A stretch of DNA of 64,000 nt from Lyophyllum atratum (Eukaryota > Basidiomycota > Agaricomycetes > Agaricales > Lyophyllaceae): NCBI GenBank assembly GCA_014905825.1, contig JACGCN010000012.1:1240001-1304000 (forward strand), written 5' to 3'. Within the stretch, counting starts at the first letter, position 1. The number at the start of each line of letters is the position of its first letter. The notes beneath the pieces were generated by a model. The model was not told the origin of the DNA. It searched no databases and saw only the letters and a list, made by a program, of their open reading frames with translations. Below, piece after piece: positions 45,388 through 57,016 of the stretch. Made by a program: the position numbers and the translations under genes.

Positions 45388-46998
45388 GCATAGGTACGCC
45401 CTGACGGCATCACATGTCCCAAGATCAACTTCATCGACCTCCTGCAATGAAGTGAAAGGCTTGGTCGTTCCAGGGAGAGCATACCAGAGTTCTACAGCAG
45501 GAATTGCTTCAGAAAACGCCGAAGACCAAAGATATTGAAGGAGATCTGGCCTGGCAAGGCCCTGGCGACCTCATATGCCTCAAATTCGATTTTTTCGGCC
45601 CCCTGCACCAAACCCAGAGGCTGGGTCGTTCCAGGGAGGGCATATCCCAGTTCTACAGTAGAAATAGAGTCAGAAGAAGCCCAAGAACAAACTTTTTGAA
45701 GGGGAACTGACCTAGCTAGGCCCTGATGGCGTCATATGCCCCAAATTCGAAATTTTCGACGTCCTGCACCAAACTGAGAGGCTGGGTCGTTCTAGGGAGG
45801 GTATACCCGAGTTCTACAGTAGAAATAGGTTCAAAAGATGCTCAAGACCGAAGTTATTGAAGAAGAACTGACCTGGCAAGGCCCTGGTGGCCTGGTGTGC
45901 CCCAAATTCGCTTTTTTCGGCCTCCTGCACCAAACTGAGAGGCTGGGTCGTTCCAGGGGGAGCATACCCGAGTTCTGCAGTAGAAATAGGTTCAGAAAAA
46001 GCCCAAGACCGAAACTATTGAGTGAGAACTGACCTGGCAAGGCCCTGGTGGCATGATATACCCCAAAATCGAAATTTTCGGCCTCCTGCAATGAACTGAG
46101 TGGGTGGGTCGTTCCAGGGAGGGCATACCCAAATTCTACTGCAGGAATAGGTTCAGGAAAAGCCCAAGACCGAAACTATTGAGTGAGAACTGACCTGGCA
46201 AGGCCCTGGTGGCCTGGTGGGCCCCAAATTCGCTTTTTTCGGCCTCCTGCACCAGACTGAGAGGCTGGGTCGTTCTAGGGAGGGTATACCCGAGTTCTAC
46301 AGTAGAAATAGGTTCAAAAGATGCTCAAGACCGAAGTTATTGAAGAAGAACTGACCTGGCAAGCCCCTGGTGGCCTGGTGTGCCCCAAATTCGCTTTTTT
46401 TGGCCTCCTGCACCAAACTGAGAGGCTGGGTCGTTCTAGGAAGGGTATACCCGAGTTCTACAGTAGAAATAAAGTCAAAAGAAGCCCAAGACCGAAGTCT
46501 TTGAGTGAGAACTGACCTGGCAAGGCCCTGGTGGCATGATATACCCCAAAATCGAAATTTTCGGCCTCCTGCAATGAACTGGGTGGGTGGGTCGTTCCAG
46601 GGAGGGCATACCCGAATTCTACTGCAGGAATAGGTTCAGAAAAAGCCCAAGACCGAAGTTATTGAAGAAGAACTGACCTGGCAAGGCCCTGGTGGCCTGG
46701 TGTGCCCCAAATTCGCTTTTTTCGGCCTCCTGCACCAAACTGAGAGGCTGGGTCGTTCCAGGGGGAGCATACCCGAGTTCTGCAGTAGAAATAGGTTCAG
46801 AAAAAGCCCAAGACCGAAACTATTGAGTGAGAACTGACCTGGCAAGGCCCTGGTGGCATGATATACCCCAAAATCGAAATTTTCGGCCTCCTGCAATGAA
46901 CTGAGTGGGTGGGTCGTTCCAGGGAGGGCATACCCAAATTCTACTGCAGGAATAGGTTCAGAAAAAGCCCAAGACCAAAGATATTGGATGAGAACTGG
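45388..46998 (+). repeat. 161-bp satellite, about ten tandem copies
   Basis: The block GAACTGACCTGGCAAGGCCC recurs with anchor positions 45388, 45549, 45710, 45871, 46032, 46193, 46354, 46515, 46676, 46837 and 46998, exactly 161 bp apart each time. The first three units are diverged and the rest nearly identical. Two variants are seen: A (CTGGTGTGCCCCAAATTCGC) and B (ATGATATACCCCAAAATCGA), in the order A B A A B A B from 45871. The A-B pair at 46676 closely matches the one at 45871, 805 bp (5 x 161) upstream. 161 is not a multiple of three and the short frames inside are by-products. Confidence 0.95.
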
Positions 46999-47260
46999 CC
47001 TACCAAGGCTGTGGCGGGGAACACATCGGCTGCAGAGCGGCCTGCGCTGCAACCCAGTCACTGCCGCACACGGAGAGTGATCAGCACCAAGAATCTGGCG
47101 TGGGCCAAGATGTAGTGAAGAAGCACCTAAGTGTGCAGAGCTTGGGCTGCAGGGAGCAGATGCGAAGCACCGTGGCAGGAGGTGGAGGCGGTCGCAGCAT
47201 CGAAGTTGTTTGCTGGCTGACTTCGAACAGTGCAGTCCCAGACCTCAACCTCCTGGACGC

Positions 47261-48762
47261 ATGGCGAAAAAGGACACTCTCCGCCGGGATGCTACGATTC
47301 AACTGGTGGCTGGCGATGCTTTAGCGATGGAATTCTTGCGGAATGGAAACAGTCTAGCCTTCACCAACCGCGTCCGGGAGCTTGCAGCCGCCCACGACAT
47401 TTCTTGCCACTTGGACAGCCAGGGAGGCATCCGGACATTCTGGTCTTGGTGCAAGGGCCATGCAACTGTTCCTAGCGTGCTATCAGATCTGCTGCAAGAG
47501 TGCCAAACTTCGCAGAAGAAGGAGCGCCGAGCAAGAGTTCGCTTCATTAGGAACATGGGACTTAATTCCAACAACTTCAATCGCGCAGAGTATCTCAGCA
47601 AAATTCCTACGAAGGTTGTCGCTCCGCTCTCAGAGGCATATCCGCCGCTGGGTGAAATCATCTCAGAGACGAGCTCGATCTTTGGGAAATGGGACAAATT
47701 CTTTCGATTGGGCACTCAGCCAGATCGCCGGAAGCGGAGGCTGCCAATCCACCGCGTGGACTTGTCAAAGCTCATGTACGATGTCGGACCCGAAGAGAGC
47801 GTCATTTTCGTTGATGCGACGGGGCGAATCGTGGGGATGGTCATCCGCAACTTCTGCCCAGACGAAGATGTGGTTGCGTGGGCTGAAGCTATTGTTGCAG
47901 AAGCGATCCCTCAGCGAAAGAATATACGGGTGCGTTTGACATCAGCTGTCCACATACATGTTAGTGATGAACATATGCAGATGGAAGATCCAGGGAAACT
48001 CATCCAGATCGGATACTCTGCTGGAGCGCGGAGCAAGCCGCATTTTGATTGGGTCCGAAACTTGCTGCGCAAGCCCGCAGATGCTGCATCAGTCATAGAG
48101 TCGGACGTGAAGTGCAGTTCCGTGTTTGCTTTGGCGTGGCAGCTGATGCGTGCAAGGCTTCCGGAAGAAATCATTGGCGATTTCGATAAATATCTCAACA
48201 CTACTCAGCTGAAGCGGATGGATGGTAACGGCGAGATGTGTGGGGCACCGGGTCAGCAGAGGGGCACCTATTCAGTAGATGTTGGAGAGCATTCGTTCGA
48301 CTTTCACAACGTTGAACTTGCACCTCCGACGGGCGTCTTTGGCCAGAATTACTCCTGGTACGCTGCTCGTCATATGCTTTGCATAATAGCACACTAATAT
48401 CTTCCCGTTGCATTTCCAGTGCTACTCACAAGGAGAAACAACCACATACATATGCAGCGTCATGGACGCTGTCTCGCAACCAAGGCGTCGAGGCTGGGTG
48501 CCATTTTTACCTTGCCCGATATGGTATACGCATACAGGCAGCAGCTAACACACTCATTATTTGGATCCCCGAGGAGGAACACGGCACGAGCCTTCCCGAT
48601 GTCCATCCTTGCGATGTGAAGCCGATGTTTTGCCAGCGAGGACTGTCTTTTGTTGCATCCAACCGACTCCCTGGTGTTTGGAAGAAATATGTCGCTGGAC
48701 TATTCAACCGTGCAGGTGCTGAAGCTGCATTAGATGAGAGTGATGACGAACTCTACGCCTGA
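47261..48762 (+). CDS. Cargo gene C: candidate TET/JBP-like 2-oxoglutarate/Fe(II) dioxygenase
   Basis: Three exons (47261-47929, 47981-48357, 48420-48762) sum to 1389 nt, or 462 aa. After a helical N-terminus come VIFVDATGRIVGMVIRNF and IQIGYSAGARSKPHFDW, an insert of about 90 aa, and FGQNYSCATHKEKQPHTYAASW. Then follow AGCHFYLARYGIRIQ and TLIIWIPEEEHGTSLPD. The order 'VDxxGRIVG... / H-x-[DE] / GGH-like strand / [IL]WxP...H-x-[ST]' matches the double-stranded beta-helix of fungal TET/JBP oxygenases. Candidate metal ligands are His352, Glu354 (in place of the usual Asp) and His403. If correct, it could oxidise methylated DNA bases. The family call is by pattern only; it might be another cupin-type oxygenase or inactive. 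Confidence 0.45.
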
Positions 48763-48938
48763 CACATTATATGTTAATAATTGGTGCGAGGACGCAGTGG
48801 TATGAAGCTATGTAGCAAATTTGCCATATGACAAGATGTCTCAGGAAAGGACTTGAGAGTGTTTGGCGCGTTATTACTCGCGATTTTGGAGTATTCGGGT
48901 TAGCTTTTGCGCATTCCAGCAAGCCAATCACTTGTGAT

Positions 48939-51900
48939 TTACTGCACGACTTTTCCGTATATTAATAGATGCATGTTTCGCACAATAGCACCATCTTCAC
49001 TTTCGGTCAGATCCCGTCGAATGCATGCAGCATTGTCATGGGTGCTGTAGAACTGAGAGCAGCCATTGTGCTGCGCCCCATCGTAGTTCCATATTGAAGT
49101 ATTGTCGAGAGTGCGGGCTGTGAAATGATTGCTCCCAACGTAGACTATGCCTCTAAGAGCAAGTTTATGAGATCGGGTAGCTGAATATAGAGTGATTTCA
49201 GTTGTGGGATACAGAGGCACAGAGAGAGAGAAGCTTGTTTCAAATGTGATGGATGTAGGAATATCTTCGTACACAAGGAACTGTTGTAGCGCACTAGTAC
49301 AGTGCTGCTGATGTTCTCTAGTGCAATTTTGGATAGCCAGCTTGGAAGTGGGGGATGCGCGGCGCATAGCCTTAGCAATATATAAGTCTATCCACATCTG
49401 CGGGGTTGTGTAGGGAGTAGGTTCAATTCCCGCTTCCGAGCCCGGTGATGGGCAAAAGCCAAAGTCAAGGACTTCAACAGCTGTTTTTGTACTTGTGCCA
49501 CAGGTATCACAGTGAGTAGTGTGTATCATGTTGCGCCACTTTGGGTGGTCATCAATCATGGCGGTGATGTCAGTTGCACTGATAGCTATGAGACCTGTTC
49601 GAGGAAATAAGTCAGGGTTGCAGGCAAACAGTTCATTCCTGAATGCATTTCGCAGTGCGTTCATTATGTGAGGTGCATTTATAGCAAAATCCGGGTGCAA
49701 TAGTATATCAAACTGCTCACCAAGAAATGATCTCCACACGTTGAGAGATACCCACTTTTGCCGCTCAATGTTATCAAGCTGAAGATACATTGATAGAAAG
49801 CAAGCGAGGACTGAGTCGTACGCGCAGGACCAGTTTTGCGAGTCCCATTGGAAGCCTTGCGGCATGAGAGGCCATGCGCTTGTATTCCTAACATCAGGAG
49901 AGCAGTACCTGTGCAGAACAGGTGTAGCACTGCATTCTTCCATTGATTTTTGCTTTTTAGTAGGCCGCAGCTGCAGAGGCGGTGAAAGTGATTTTCGCTT
50001 GTTTAGCGCATTTGCAGGCTCTAACTGGGCGCCGCGCACGTGAGTGTGACTTCCTTTTAATTTTTTGCGTGCGGCCGCATTAGTGTTCTGATTCTTCCTT
50101 TTTGGTGGGTCAGGTTCTGGAAAAGTGGGTCTTCCGATTTTTTGGGACTTTCTATACTCGCCTTCTGCATCGGGAACAGGAATGAAATTTCCAACCTTAA
50201 AGTTATGAGCAACGAAGGTGTTGTGCTCCATAATTTCATGTCTCTTGGCTTCAAACACTAAATCATAAGGAAGGGGTTTATTCAAATTAGTCAGTGTCAC
50301 CTTTTCAACTGTTACTAAGCCAAAGCGGGTATTAGGTCTCGACGCTGCAACATAGGCTGCGAAACCACCGTCATGAAGCCAGCAGAGGATAGAAGGCAGT
50401 GTTTTACCTTGAGCGGAATGACCAGTGCTTGCAAACGCCGGCTGAAAGGAACACTGGCTTCTTGTCACACGCTGTTTTGTTTTTTCTAGATGCTCTGCAG
50501 AGGGCAAATGAATGTTAGCGGAAAATGTCCAATTCAGCGGTTCAATAGGAAAGTGCTTGGGAGGCAAGCCAGGAAGCAAAACTTTACTTGTGGGAATCTC
50601 TACAATGGCACCAGTGCAATATGTATAACCTGCAGAGCATACTTGAGTTGTGAATTTCCGAAGAAAGCCTGCCGAGCCATTGGTGATACCCAGTTCTGTG
50701 GATATGTTTTTGTTGCGCAAGATAATGGGCATTCCTTCGTAAAGAGAAACATAACCAGGTAGGGCCCCTTCATGGGCCAATTTTGAGGTGTCCAATTTCA
50801 GCAGATGCTCTCTCGAGGGTTCGGGTATGGTGTTCCCATGTGCTGTGTCATGGGCTGCAGCTATTACAAAATTATTTGTGTGTGAGTCTTTGCCTTTGTC
50901 AGAATTGTTGGCAAGTGCCTTTTGCATGTTGATTCCTTGTCTCAAGAAATTCGTGGACACAATTGCGGTCGCAGACAAAAACTGCTGAGAGCTCATATCT
51001 ATACCATGTGGGTTATCAAACGATTTCATGACTCTGCTGTTGAACAAGTCTGCATCTGTTTGCGTACACTCCCGCTTGCGAAGGTGAAGTACAGACTCTG
51101 CATATTCAGGGTCTCCTTTCATGCGCTGCTGCTCCTCTAAATTCACCACTTCAGTGACAGATTTCCATGCCATTCGACCAAGGCGCTTCATCAGCTCCTT
51201 CTCACTATCACATTGAGCATTCCCAATGGGACTATACAGTGGAGACCCACCTACTGGAGGGTATTGATAAAAGTCCCCTGAGAAAATGACAAGGATCCCA
51301 CCAAAAAATTCATTATTTCCCTTGGCAAATCTTAGAGCATGGTCAACCTCTGACAATAGTTGTGCACTTAAGAGTGAGACTTCATCAATCAAAAGTACAA
51401 TGACATCTTTATATTCGTCGCGCAAGTTTGTCCGATTTCTTACACTTAAGAGAACTGAATAGTCTTCATCAATATCACCAGCAGCGCGGTTGCCCTTACC
51501 TTTACCTGTTTTGGCAACTTTGATCGATAGGCCCTTGTGAATTGTCATACCATCAATTAAAGCAGCAGCAGAACCACTTGGTGCCAGAAAGCGGATTTTA
51601 TGGCCATCACCAGTGGCGTTCATAACTTTGCGGACAGATTTGACAACATGTGTTTTACCTGTTCCTCCAGGGCCTGATAAAAGAAGGCGCAGATAAGGCT
51701 TATAATCATGAGAGTCAATGCGATTTTTACCCTCGCGTTCATCATCGATGTACTTGAAATATGCCTTGGAAATAATTTTGAATGCTATGGACTGCTTGTA
51801 ATTTAGAGTGTCCTCTGTAATAATGCGGTCAAGCATGTGATCTCTTGTTTCTAAACTTGGCGCTAAACCTGTGGCCGTAGCTTCTGTGGCTGGGATGTGT

Positions 51901-54900
51901 GCGGACTGCGCGACTGAGTCAATTATGGTTTCTGTTCCAAGTTCTGTTTCTGCTGGATTATCGTGTGCAGGAACATCAAGTTGGTTATTTGGATCCAGAG
52001 TGTTCCGGCGAGTGGTAATCATAGCTTTCTCCTGTTCAGCAATTGCAGCTTTCCAGATTTTCAAATTCTGGGCAGTGATCTCTGGAAGGGATTGCGGTGG
52101 AGGTGCAGCGTCACGATTGAGTTCAGGGTTCTGGGGCGGAGTGGTAAGCCAGTTACTTGCATGCAATCTGAGCAGTTCAGCGCTGAGCAAGAAGTCTTTG
52201 TGGGCAAAGTCTGCACTGGGCTCTAGGAACAATTCGTCGTCTACACCAGCCATTGCGCGAGTCATGGCTTTTGATTCGCGAGTTGCTGTTTCTTTTTTGC
52301 TAAGGCGCTCAGCATCTCGCTCATCTTCACACTCATGAATTGCTTCCCAATTTTTTAGAACTGTTTTCCCTAAGTCAGAAAATTCAAAGGTGCTTAATAT
52401 ATCAGTAGCAGATTCATTTGGATTGAGAAGAGCGTTGTTAAATGCAAAGGGTTTGAAGTGACTTAAGGCAAATAGTGGATACGATGGCGCTGTTGTCCGG
52501 GGTATTGAGAGACCAATAACTCGAGGTATGAGCAGCTGAGTGCCATCACCTCTTTCGAAGTTTGTGTGTTCTACAAGCTGATGTGTGTTGCACAGTTTAT
52601 GGGGATGCAATAGTTCGTAGCGCCTGTATGTACCTAACCTTGCTTTGTCAAAGTTGTGGGGTGTCTGCCTTCCTTTAGATTCAATTCTGAAGCGCTGGAC
52701 AAAGTCGTAGAAGCAAATATGTGCCAGGGCTGAGTCGCGGTAAATATAGTCATCAACTTGAGTCATGGTTCTGAGATTACCTTCACTGTCTGTTGAAATT
52801 CTAAGAGAGACATCCTCAATGTCATTGACAGGTTCCTCTGCAGTTGCATCTTGATCACCAGTGCTAGTGTTGTGGGCGGAAGTGTGGAGACTTTTTTTCA
52901 CATGGAGTAGCAAAAGGCTTGATAACATGGGCACTGTGTTGTGAGAGGGTATGCTGTCTCTATGTCCTCGGAGATACCATGCGGCTTGCTGAGCATGAAT
53001 TTGCTGTTGCTTCGTAAACTGAGCCAAGCATTTGTATAGAAGAGACTTCGCCTTTGCTGCGGGACTGTCAGATGGATTGCTTTGAGAGGAAGTGCGCAAA
53101 ACAGCCTTAGATAGCAAAGACAGCATTTCATAGGTCTTCATACTTGTTTTTGTAATATAGTCAGTGATGTAGAACATCGCAGCTTTAGCTGCCTTGCCGG
53201 AAACAATGCATTTCAGATCATGATTATGGCGACAGTAAACAAGAATATGAGGGTTGAAGTAATTGACTGTTGCATCTTGGCAGCGGAGATACAGAGAGTT
53301 GGTGTTGGGATCAAAATAAGATTTAGGAACTAACTCATGCGGGAACTGAAAGCGGCACTCTATGCTGCCATATTTGTGACATACGTTCTGGCAAGTATGC
53401 CGCTGGAGCACTTCTCCGCATTTCTTGATCTCCGTGTCAAATAAAGCCTTCCATTGGTTGGAGTCTGCTTCTGTCCTCAATTTAGTGGGTGCATGAGGAG
53501 GGCGCGCTGCTCACGGTTCATAGTCTTTTTCGATTGCAATTTCAATGTCAGGAAAATGGTGATGAATTATGGTTTCTAAGTATGCAAAAAGCTTAGCATC
53601 AAACGCAGGGTCCGACTTCAATCGCGCATGTAACTCATTAGGGTTCAGTGCGCCAAGAGGCCACATGACATAGTGCGCATGAAAAACACCTCTGTCAGTG
53701 AGCTCCGGTGATCCATAGAATGCTGCGAGATGGCCCAAAATACCACCGTTTGGTGAGCTTTGACCAGTTTCATAGTCCCAGCCAAAGAGATATTGAAATA
53801 TACACTTGATGGAAAATTCAAAAAAATCAACAGCTGCAACCGGATCCTTGGCCAGGCGCAGAGCTCTCTGCGTACTGGACGCCAGTTTTGGAAAACGATC
53901 ATCAAGGTTCACTGATGTATCACCATATATCACCTGAAAAAGAGGACTATGGGCAGCATTTGGATTTGCTGTGAAGTATAGCATGGGTACACCAAAGTAC
54001 GCTACATAGTTGCGAATCTCATTGCGAGCTCTTATTTTCGCACCATGAGAACCTGGAAATTTTGCAGAGACAGTGTTAACTTCATTTAGAAGATCAAGCA
54101 CTTGCTTTTCGTCAGGTGATAGTTGCGCCACCGTACCTTCTTTTTCAAGATGAACTGCAACAGCATTTAGAGTTTCTGGGGATATTGACAGAAGTTTTTC
54201 TGCGACAGGCTTGAATCGAGAATTCTTTACACTGAGTGAAGTGTGGAGGTGTCCCGTCCGGCGCTGGATAATGTTTAGAAGAACAAACATAAATGAGTGA
54301 TGGTATCTGAAAGAGCGGTCAGCAAGATCCAGGCAATAGTTTGCTTGCGCTTCAAGGGCCAATGGAGTAGGTCGAGTGCGGTCTTCAAATCCACCTATTC
54401 CATAAGGATATAGAGTAGGATACATACCAGGAAAGAGTTTTGGGTTTTCGTACTCAGGTACAGCACGCGATCCTCGATGAATGATAAGATCAGGCTGCTC
54501 TGATGGTTTCTTAATAAGAGTGTGGAGTGCAGATGCAGTAAATGTGCGCCCATGAAGCTTGACATTTTCAGGATCAGAGACACCCATATGCTCAAGGAAG
54601 ATTATGGGGTCATCTGCAGAAGGATCTTCATCAGTGACTTGCAGGGCCGGATGATCTTGAAATCCTGCAGTTTCATTTTCAAAAGTCTGCTCAGGGTTGA
54701 GGTATGCATCATGAACTGTGCGCTCCTCCACACCAGGAAGTATGTCATCATCAGGATACATATCGCAATGCCCCTTTTCCAAAGTGATATTTTGATAAAG
54801 AGGGTTCTGTGCCTCATCTTTTAGCCACACAAGAAAGTCCCAGATTTTGGACTTCCGCACGCGAAACATGTTCTCCAAGCATTTTTTCTTATACTGTCCT

Positions 54901-56675
54901 GGACCAATGAACACGACAGAGAGCATGTCATTCACTTGAGTGGGAGTAAGCGGCAGCGCAGTCGCTGTGGAGACCACATTCATATCATGAGCGCAAGTAT
55001 TGCCCCGAAAGACACGTGCTTGACTGGGATCTGATGAACCATAGAGGCGGGAGACATATGCGGTATTGCGGTAAATTGCGCAAGTCATTTCTTCCACCCA
55101 TGTCAAGTCTTTGAATTTATGTGGAAGTTGCCCTCGGTACAAGTGATTTGCGAGTGCGAAGCGCGGTATTTTGCCCTTTTGAAGCTCGGAATGGCAATCT
55201 GAGCACAAGTTTACACTCACAGTATCAGCATGGGTTACGATGCCAGCTGCATCAAGCATTAGACCTTCACATATGCCTGGAAGGGAAGAGAAGTCGCGGG
55301 AGAACCTTTCATCGAAACATGTCAGAAGATAGATATTTAAGTCGCGGGCAGCACTGGCAGTTGATATATTGAAAGTGTTAACAGGGCTGTGTTTCTGAGA
55401 ACGTGAGCATGATGCACAAGTTGGAGGAGCAGTCCACATAGATCCTGCGCGATAGTTGCGCAGACAGTCGAAGACGACATCTTCGTTAGGAACAGTTGGC
55501 CAGGCGGAAATGATTTGTTGCTGGCGCGCATGTTCTAGTGTTGCTTGTTCTGAGCGGAGCGTAGCACGAGCAGATTTGTTAAATTGCTGTTGGCGGAGAG
55601 TGCGGGATTTAGTAAGGGCGGAAAACACGGATTTGGTATATTCCACTTGGAGGAGAAGACATACTGAAGCGTCAAATGAATTAGGGAAATTTTCGGCAGA
55701 GGTCGGGAGAGAGCAGTAAAGAAAATCATGAAGTTGCGAGAGTGTGCAAGACATGAGTGATTCGCAGCGCTCGCGGAAACTCGTTATAACTGCAGTGCAG
55801 CGGCTGACATGACTGTGGCTGAATGAAATGCGCCTGGAAGGATGAAGACCATTCATGACGGAAGCTAGTTTTTTTTTGGAAAATTGCTTAGCAGATAAGG
55901 GAGAGCTTACTTCATTTGTGACGGACAGTAATTGTTGAAGTAAATTGATATGCTGAGCGTAGATGATTGAGTTTTTCGAAAGAGATTGGGGCTTGAGTAA
56001 AGAGTGTGTGATAACTTCTCCAAATTTGAGGATGGTATTATGATAGACAAGAACATGATAAGGAGTTTCAGTGTTGAGGAGGAGAGAAGAGGGTAATGAG
56101 TTAAGGAGCTGTGTGTTTGAGATAGATAAGCAGTGCATGCGATGCTGAATGAAATGGTGGAAGACAGCTAAAATTAATGAGTGCTTGTTGTATTTGTGAG
56201 GTAAGACTAAGTGAAGATGCTTGAAAGCATGCAGAAGGACAGTGCGTGGGAGGTCGTGAAGGGATTGAAGGTAATGAGACTTCTGGAAATAAAACCAAGT
56301 AGGATGGGACGAAGAACATGGAGTTGGAGCAAAAAGGCTGAGTACTGAAGAGGGATGAAAAGATGAAGACGATATTTGGAAGTAAGGGAGGGAAAGGACA
56401 GACCTCGTAAGAAGATTGCAGACGTGGAATGATGATTTTGCAAAGTATGTCAGAAAGGGCGTGCACGGCAGTGGGGAATATTCGGTAAAGATAGAACTGA
56501 GCCAGTCACAGACGGATTCTGCATTCAAGAAAGTTTCAGGATGAAGATCTGGATGATACAGTGCGTCGAAGTACTGAGGAAAGTCGTCAATGCAGCACTC
56601 AGTGTCATGAGGGGGGCACAGGTCATTGTCAATGACACGGGAAAGCACACAGGGGAACTTTATGAGAGGGAACAT
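48939..56675 (-). CDS. Helitron replication protein: Rep (HUH) - PIF1 helicase - USP-like peptidase
   Basis: Two long frames are joined by a 39-nt intron (53514-53476; GTGAGC...TTGAG) that removes an in-frame TGA, giving about 2,565 aa from the ATG at 56675. In order: a Phe/Leu/Ser-rich N-terminus; a CxxC...CSDC zinc-type and DUF6570-like region (KFKDLTWVEEMTCAIYRN); the Rep endonuclease with HUH-type FHAHYVMW (about 53660); VCHKYGSIECRFQFPHE; and a PIF1 helicase with Walker A GPGGTGKT (about 51660), Walker B LLIDEVS, GDFYQYPP and C-terminal motifs ASTGHSAQGKT...YVAASRP. After a basic linker comes a cysteine-protease-like domain: QNWSCAYDS (about 49825) and GSNHFTARTLDNTSIWNYDG (about 49100), resembling the Cys and His boxes of USP (C19) peptidases. 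No stops otherwise, so it is probably functional. Confidence 0.9.
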
Positions 56676-56708
56676 TGGTGTGTGGGGCGTGTGGTAGTAC
56701 ACAAGATA

Positions 56709-56776
56709 GATGTGGTAGTTCACGTCGTATGTGGTAGTTCACGCGGTATGTGGTAGTCGATGTATGTGGTAATGAG
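56709..56776 (+). repeat. Short ~19-bp tandem repeat in the leader of the Rep-helicase gene
   Basis: Three to four imperfect copies of a GTATGTGGTAGTTCACG unit just upstream of the start codon. Confidence 0.7.
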
Positions 56777-56835
56777 TTGGAGCACAATAGAAGTTTACGG
56801 TCCAGTATGTAGTTTTTTTGGATGACGCCGAGGGA

Positions 56836-56843
56836 GTATATAA
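56836..56843 (-). promoter_or_regulatory. TATA-like box for the Rep-helicase gene
   Basis: TTATATAC on the - strand, about 160 bp upstream of the ATG at 56675. Confidence 0.4.
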
Positions 56844-56989
56844 GAAGTGAGAGCACACGAAGACGCTGGTGAATGAGCAAGGGACTGAAAGTGAAAGAAA
56901 ATTGTTGGAATGGTGAACCGTGGGACGCGACACGTGACTGCTTCCAGAGTTGGCGGGACAAATGTCGTTCGAGTCCGACAAAACCCTCC

Positions 56990-57007
56990 CTCTTACTTAC
57001 GTAAGAG
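56990..57007 (+). repeat. Subterminal hairpin, right (5') end of the element
   Basis: CTCTTAC-TTAC-GTAAGAG: 7-bp stem, 4-nt loop, 9 nt inside the end. Confidence 0.65.
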
Positions 57008-57016
57008 AGTCGGGGA

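Larger units (their letters stand above)
42112..57016 (-). mobile_element. Helitron-like (Helentron-type) rolling-circle element, ~14.9 kb, with cargo genes
   Basis: Limits come from the interrupted gene: PPT (CCG ACT) at 42105-42110 rejoins AAC GAC (N D) at 57016-57021 with no base lost if the element is 42112-57016. On the + strand insertion is between A and A, so T|T on the element's coding strand, the rule for Helentron/Helitron2 rather than canonical A|T Helitrons. Both ends read TCC-Y-C inward (TCCTCAC; TCCCCGAC on the other strand). Hairpins lie 7 and 9 nt inside the ends. There is no CTRR 3' end. Contents are the Rep-PIF1 protein, three cargo genes and a 161-bp satellite. Confidence 0.8.

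Noticed and set aside
45838..47115. Several near-identical 64-141 codon frames, e.g. starting MLKTEVIEEELTWQ
   Set aside because: They are produced by the 161-bp satellite; 161 is not a multiple of three and the frames do not continue between units.
48939..56675. Two separate Rep and helicase genes
   Set aside because: They are in the same frame and joined by a phase-perfect 39-nt intron; Helitron proteins are normally a single Rep-Hel polypeptide.
56950..57016. N-terminal 22 codons upstream of DVNEGALG
   Set aside because: They lie inside the Helitron-like element and are only fortuitously open; the true upstream part is at 39830-42111.
42112..57016. Canonical Helitron ends (A|T insertion and CTRR 3' end)
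   Set aside because: Neither is present; the flanks fit T|T insertion instead.
42112..57016. CRISPR-like array for the 161-bp repeats
   Set aside because: Repeats are long, contiguous and without spacers in a eukaryotic genome; they form a satellite.
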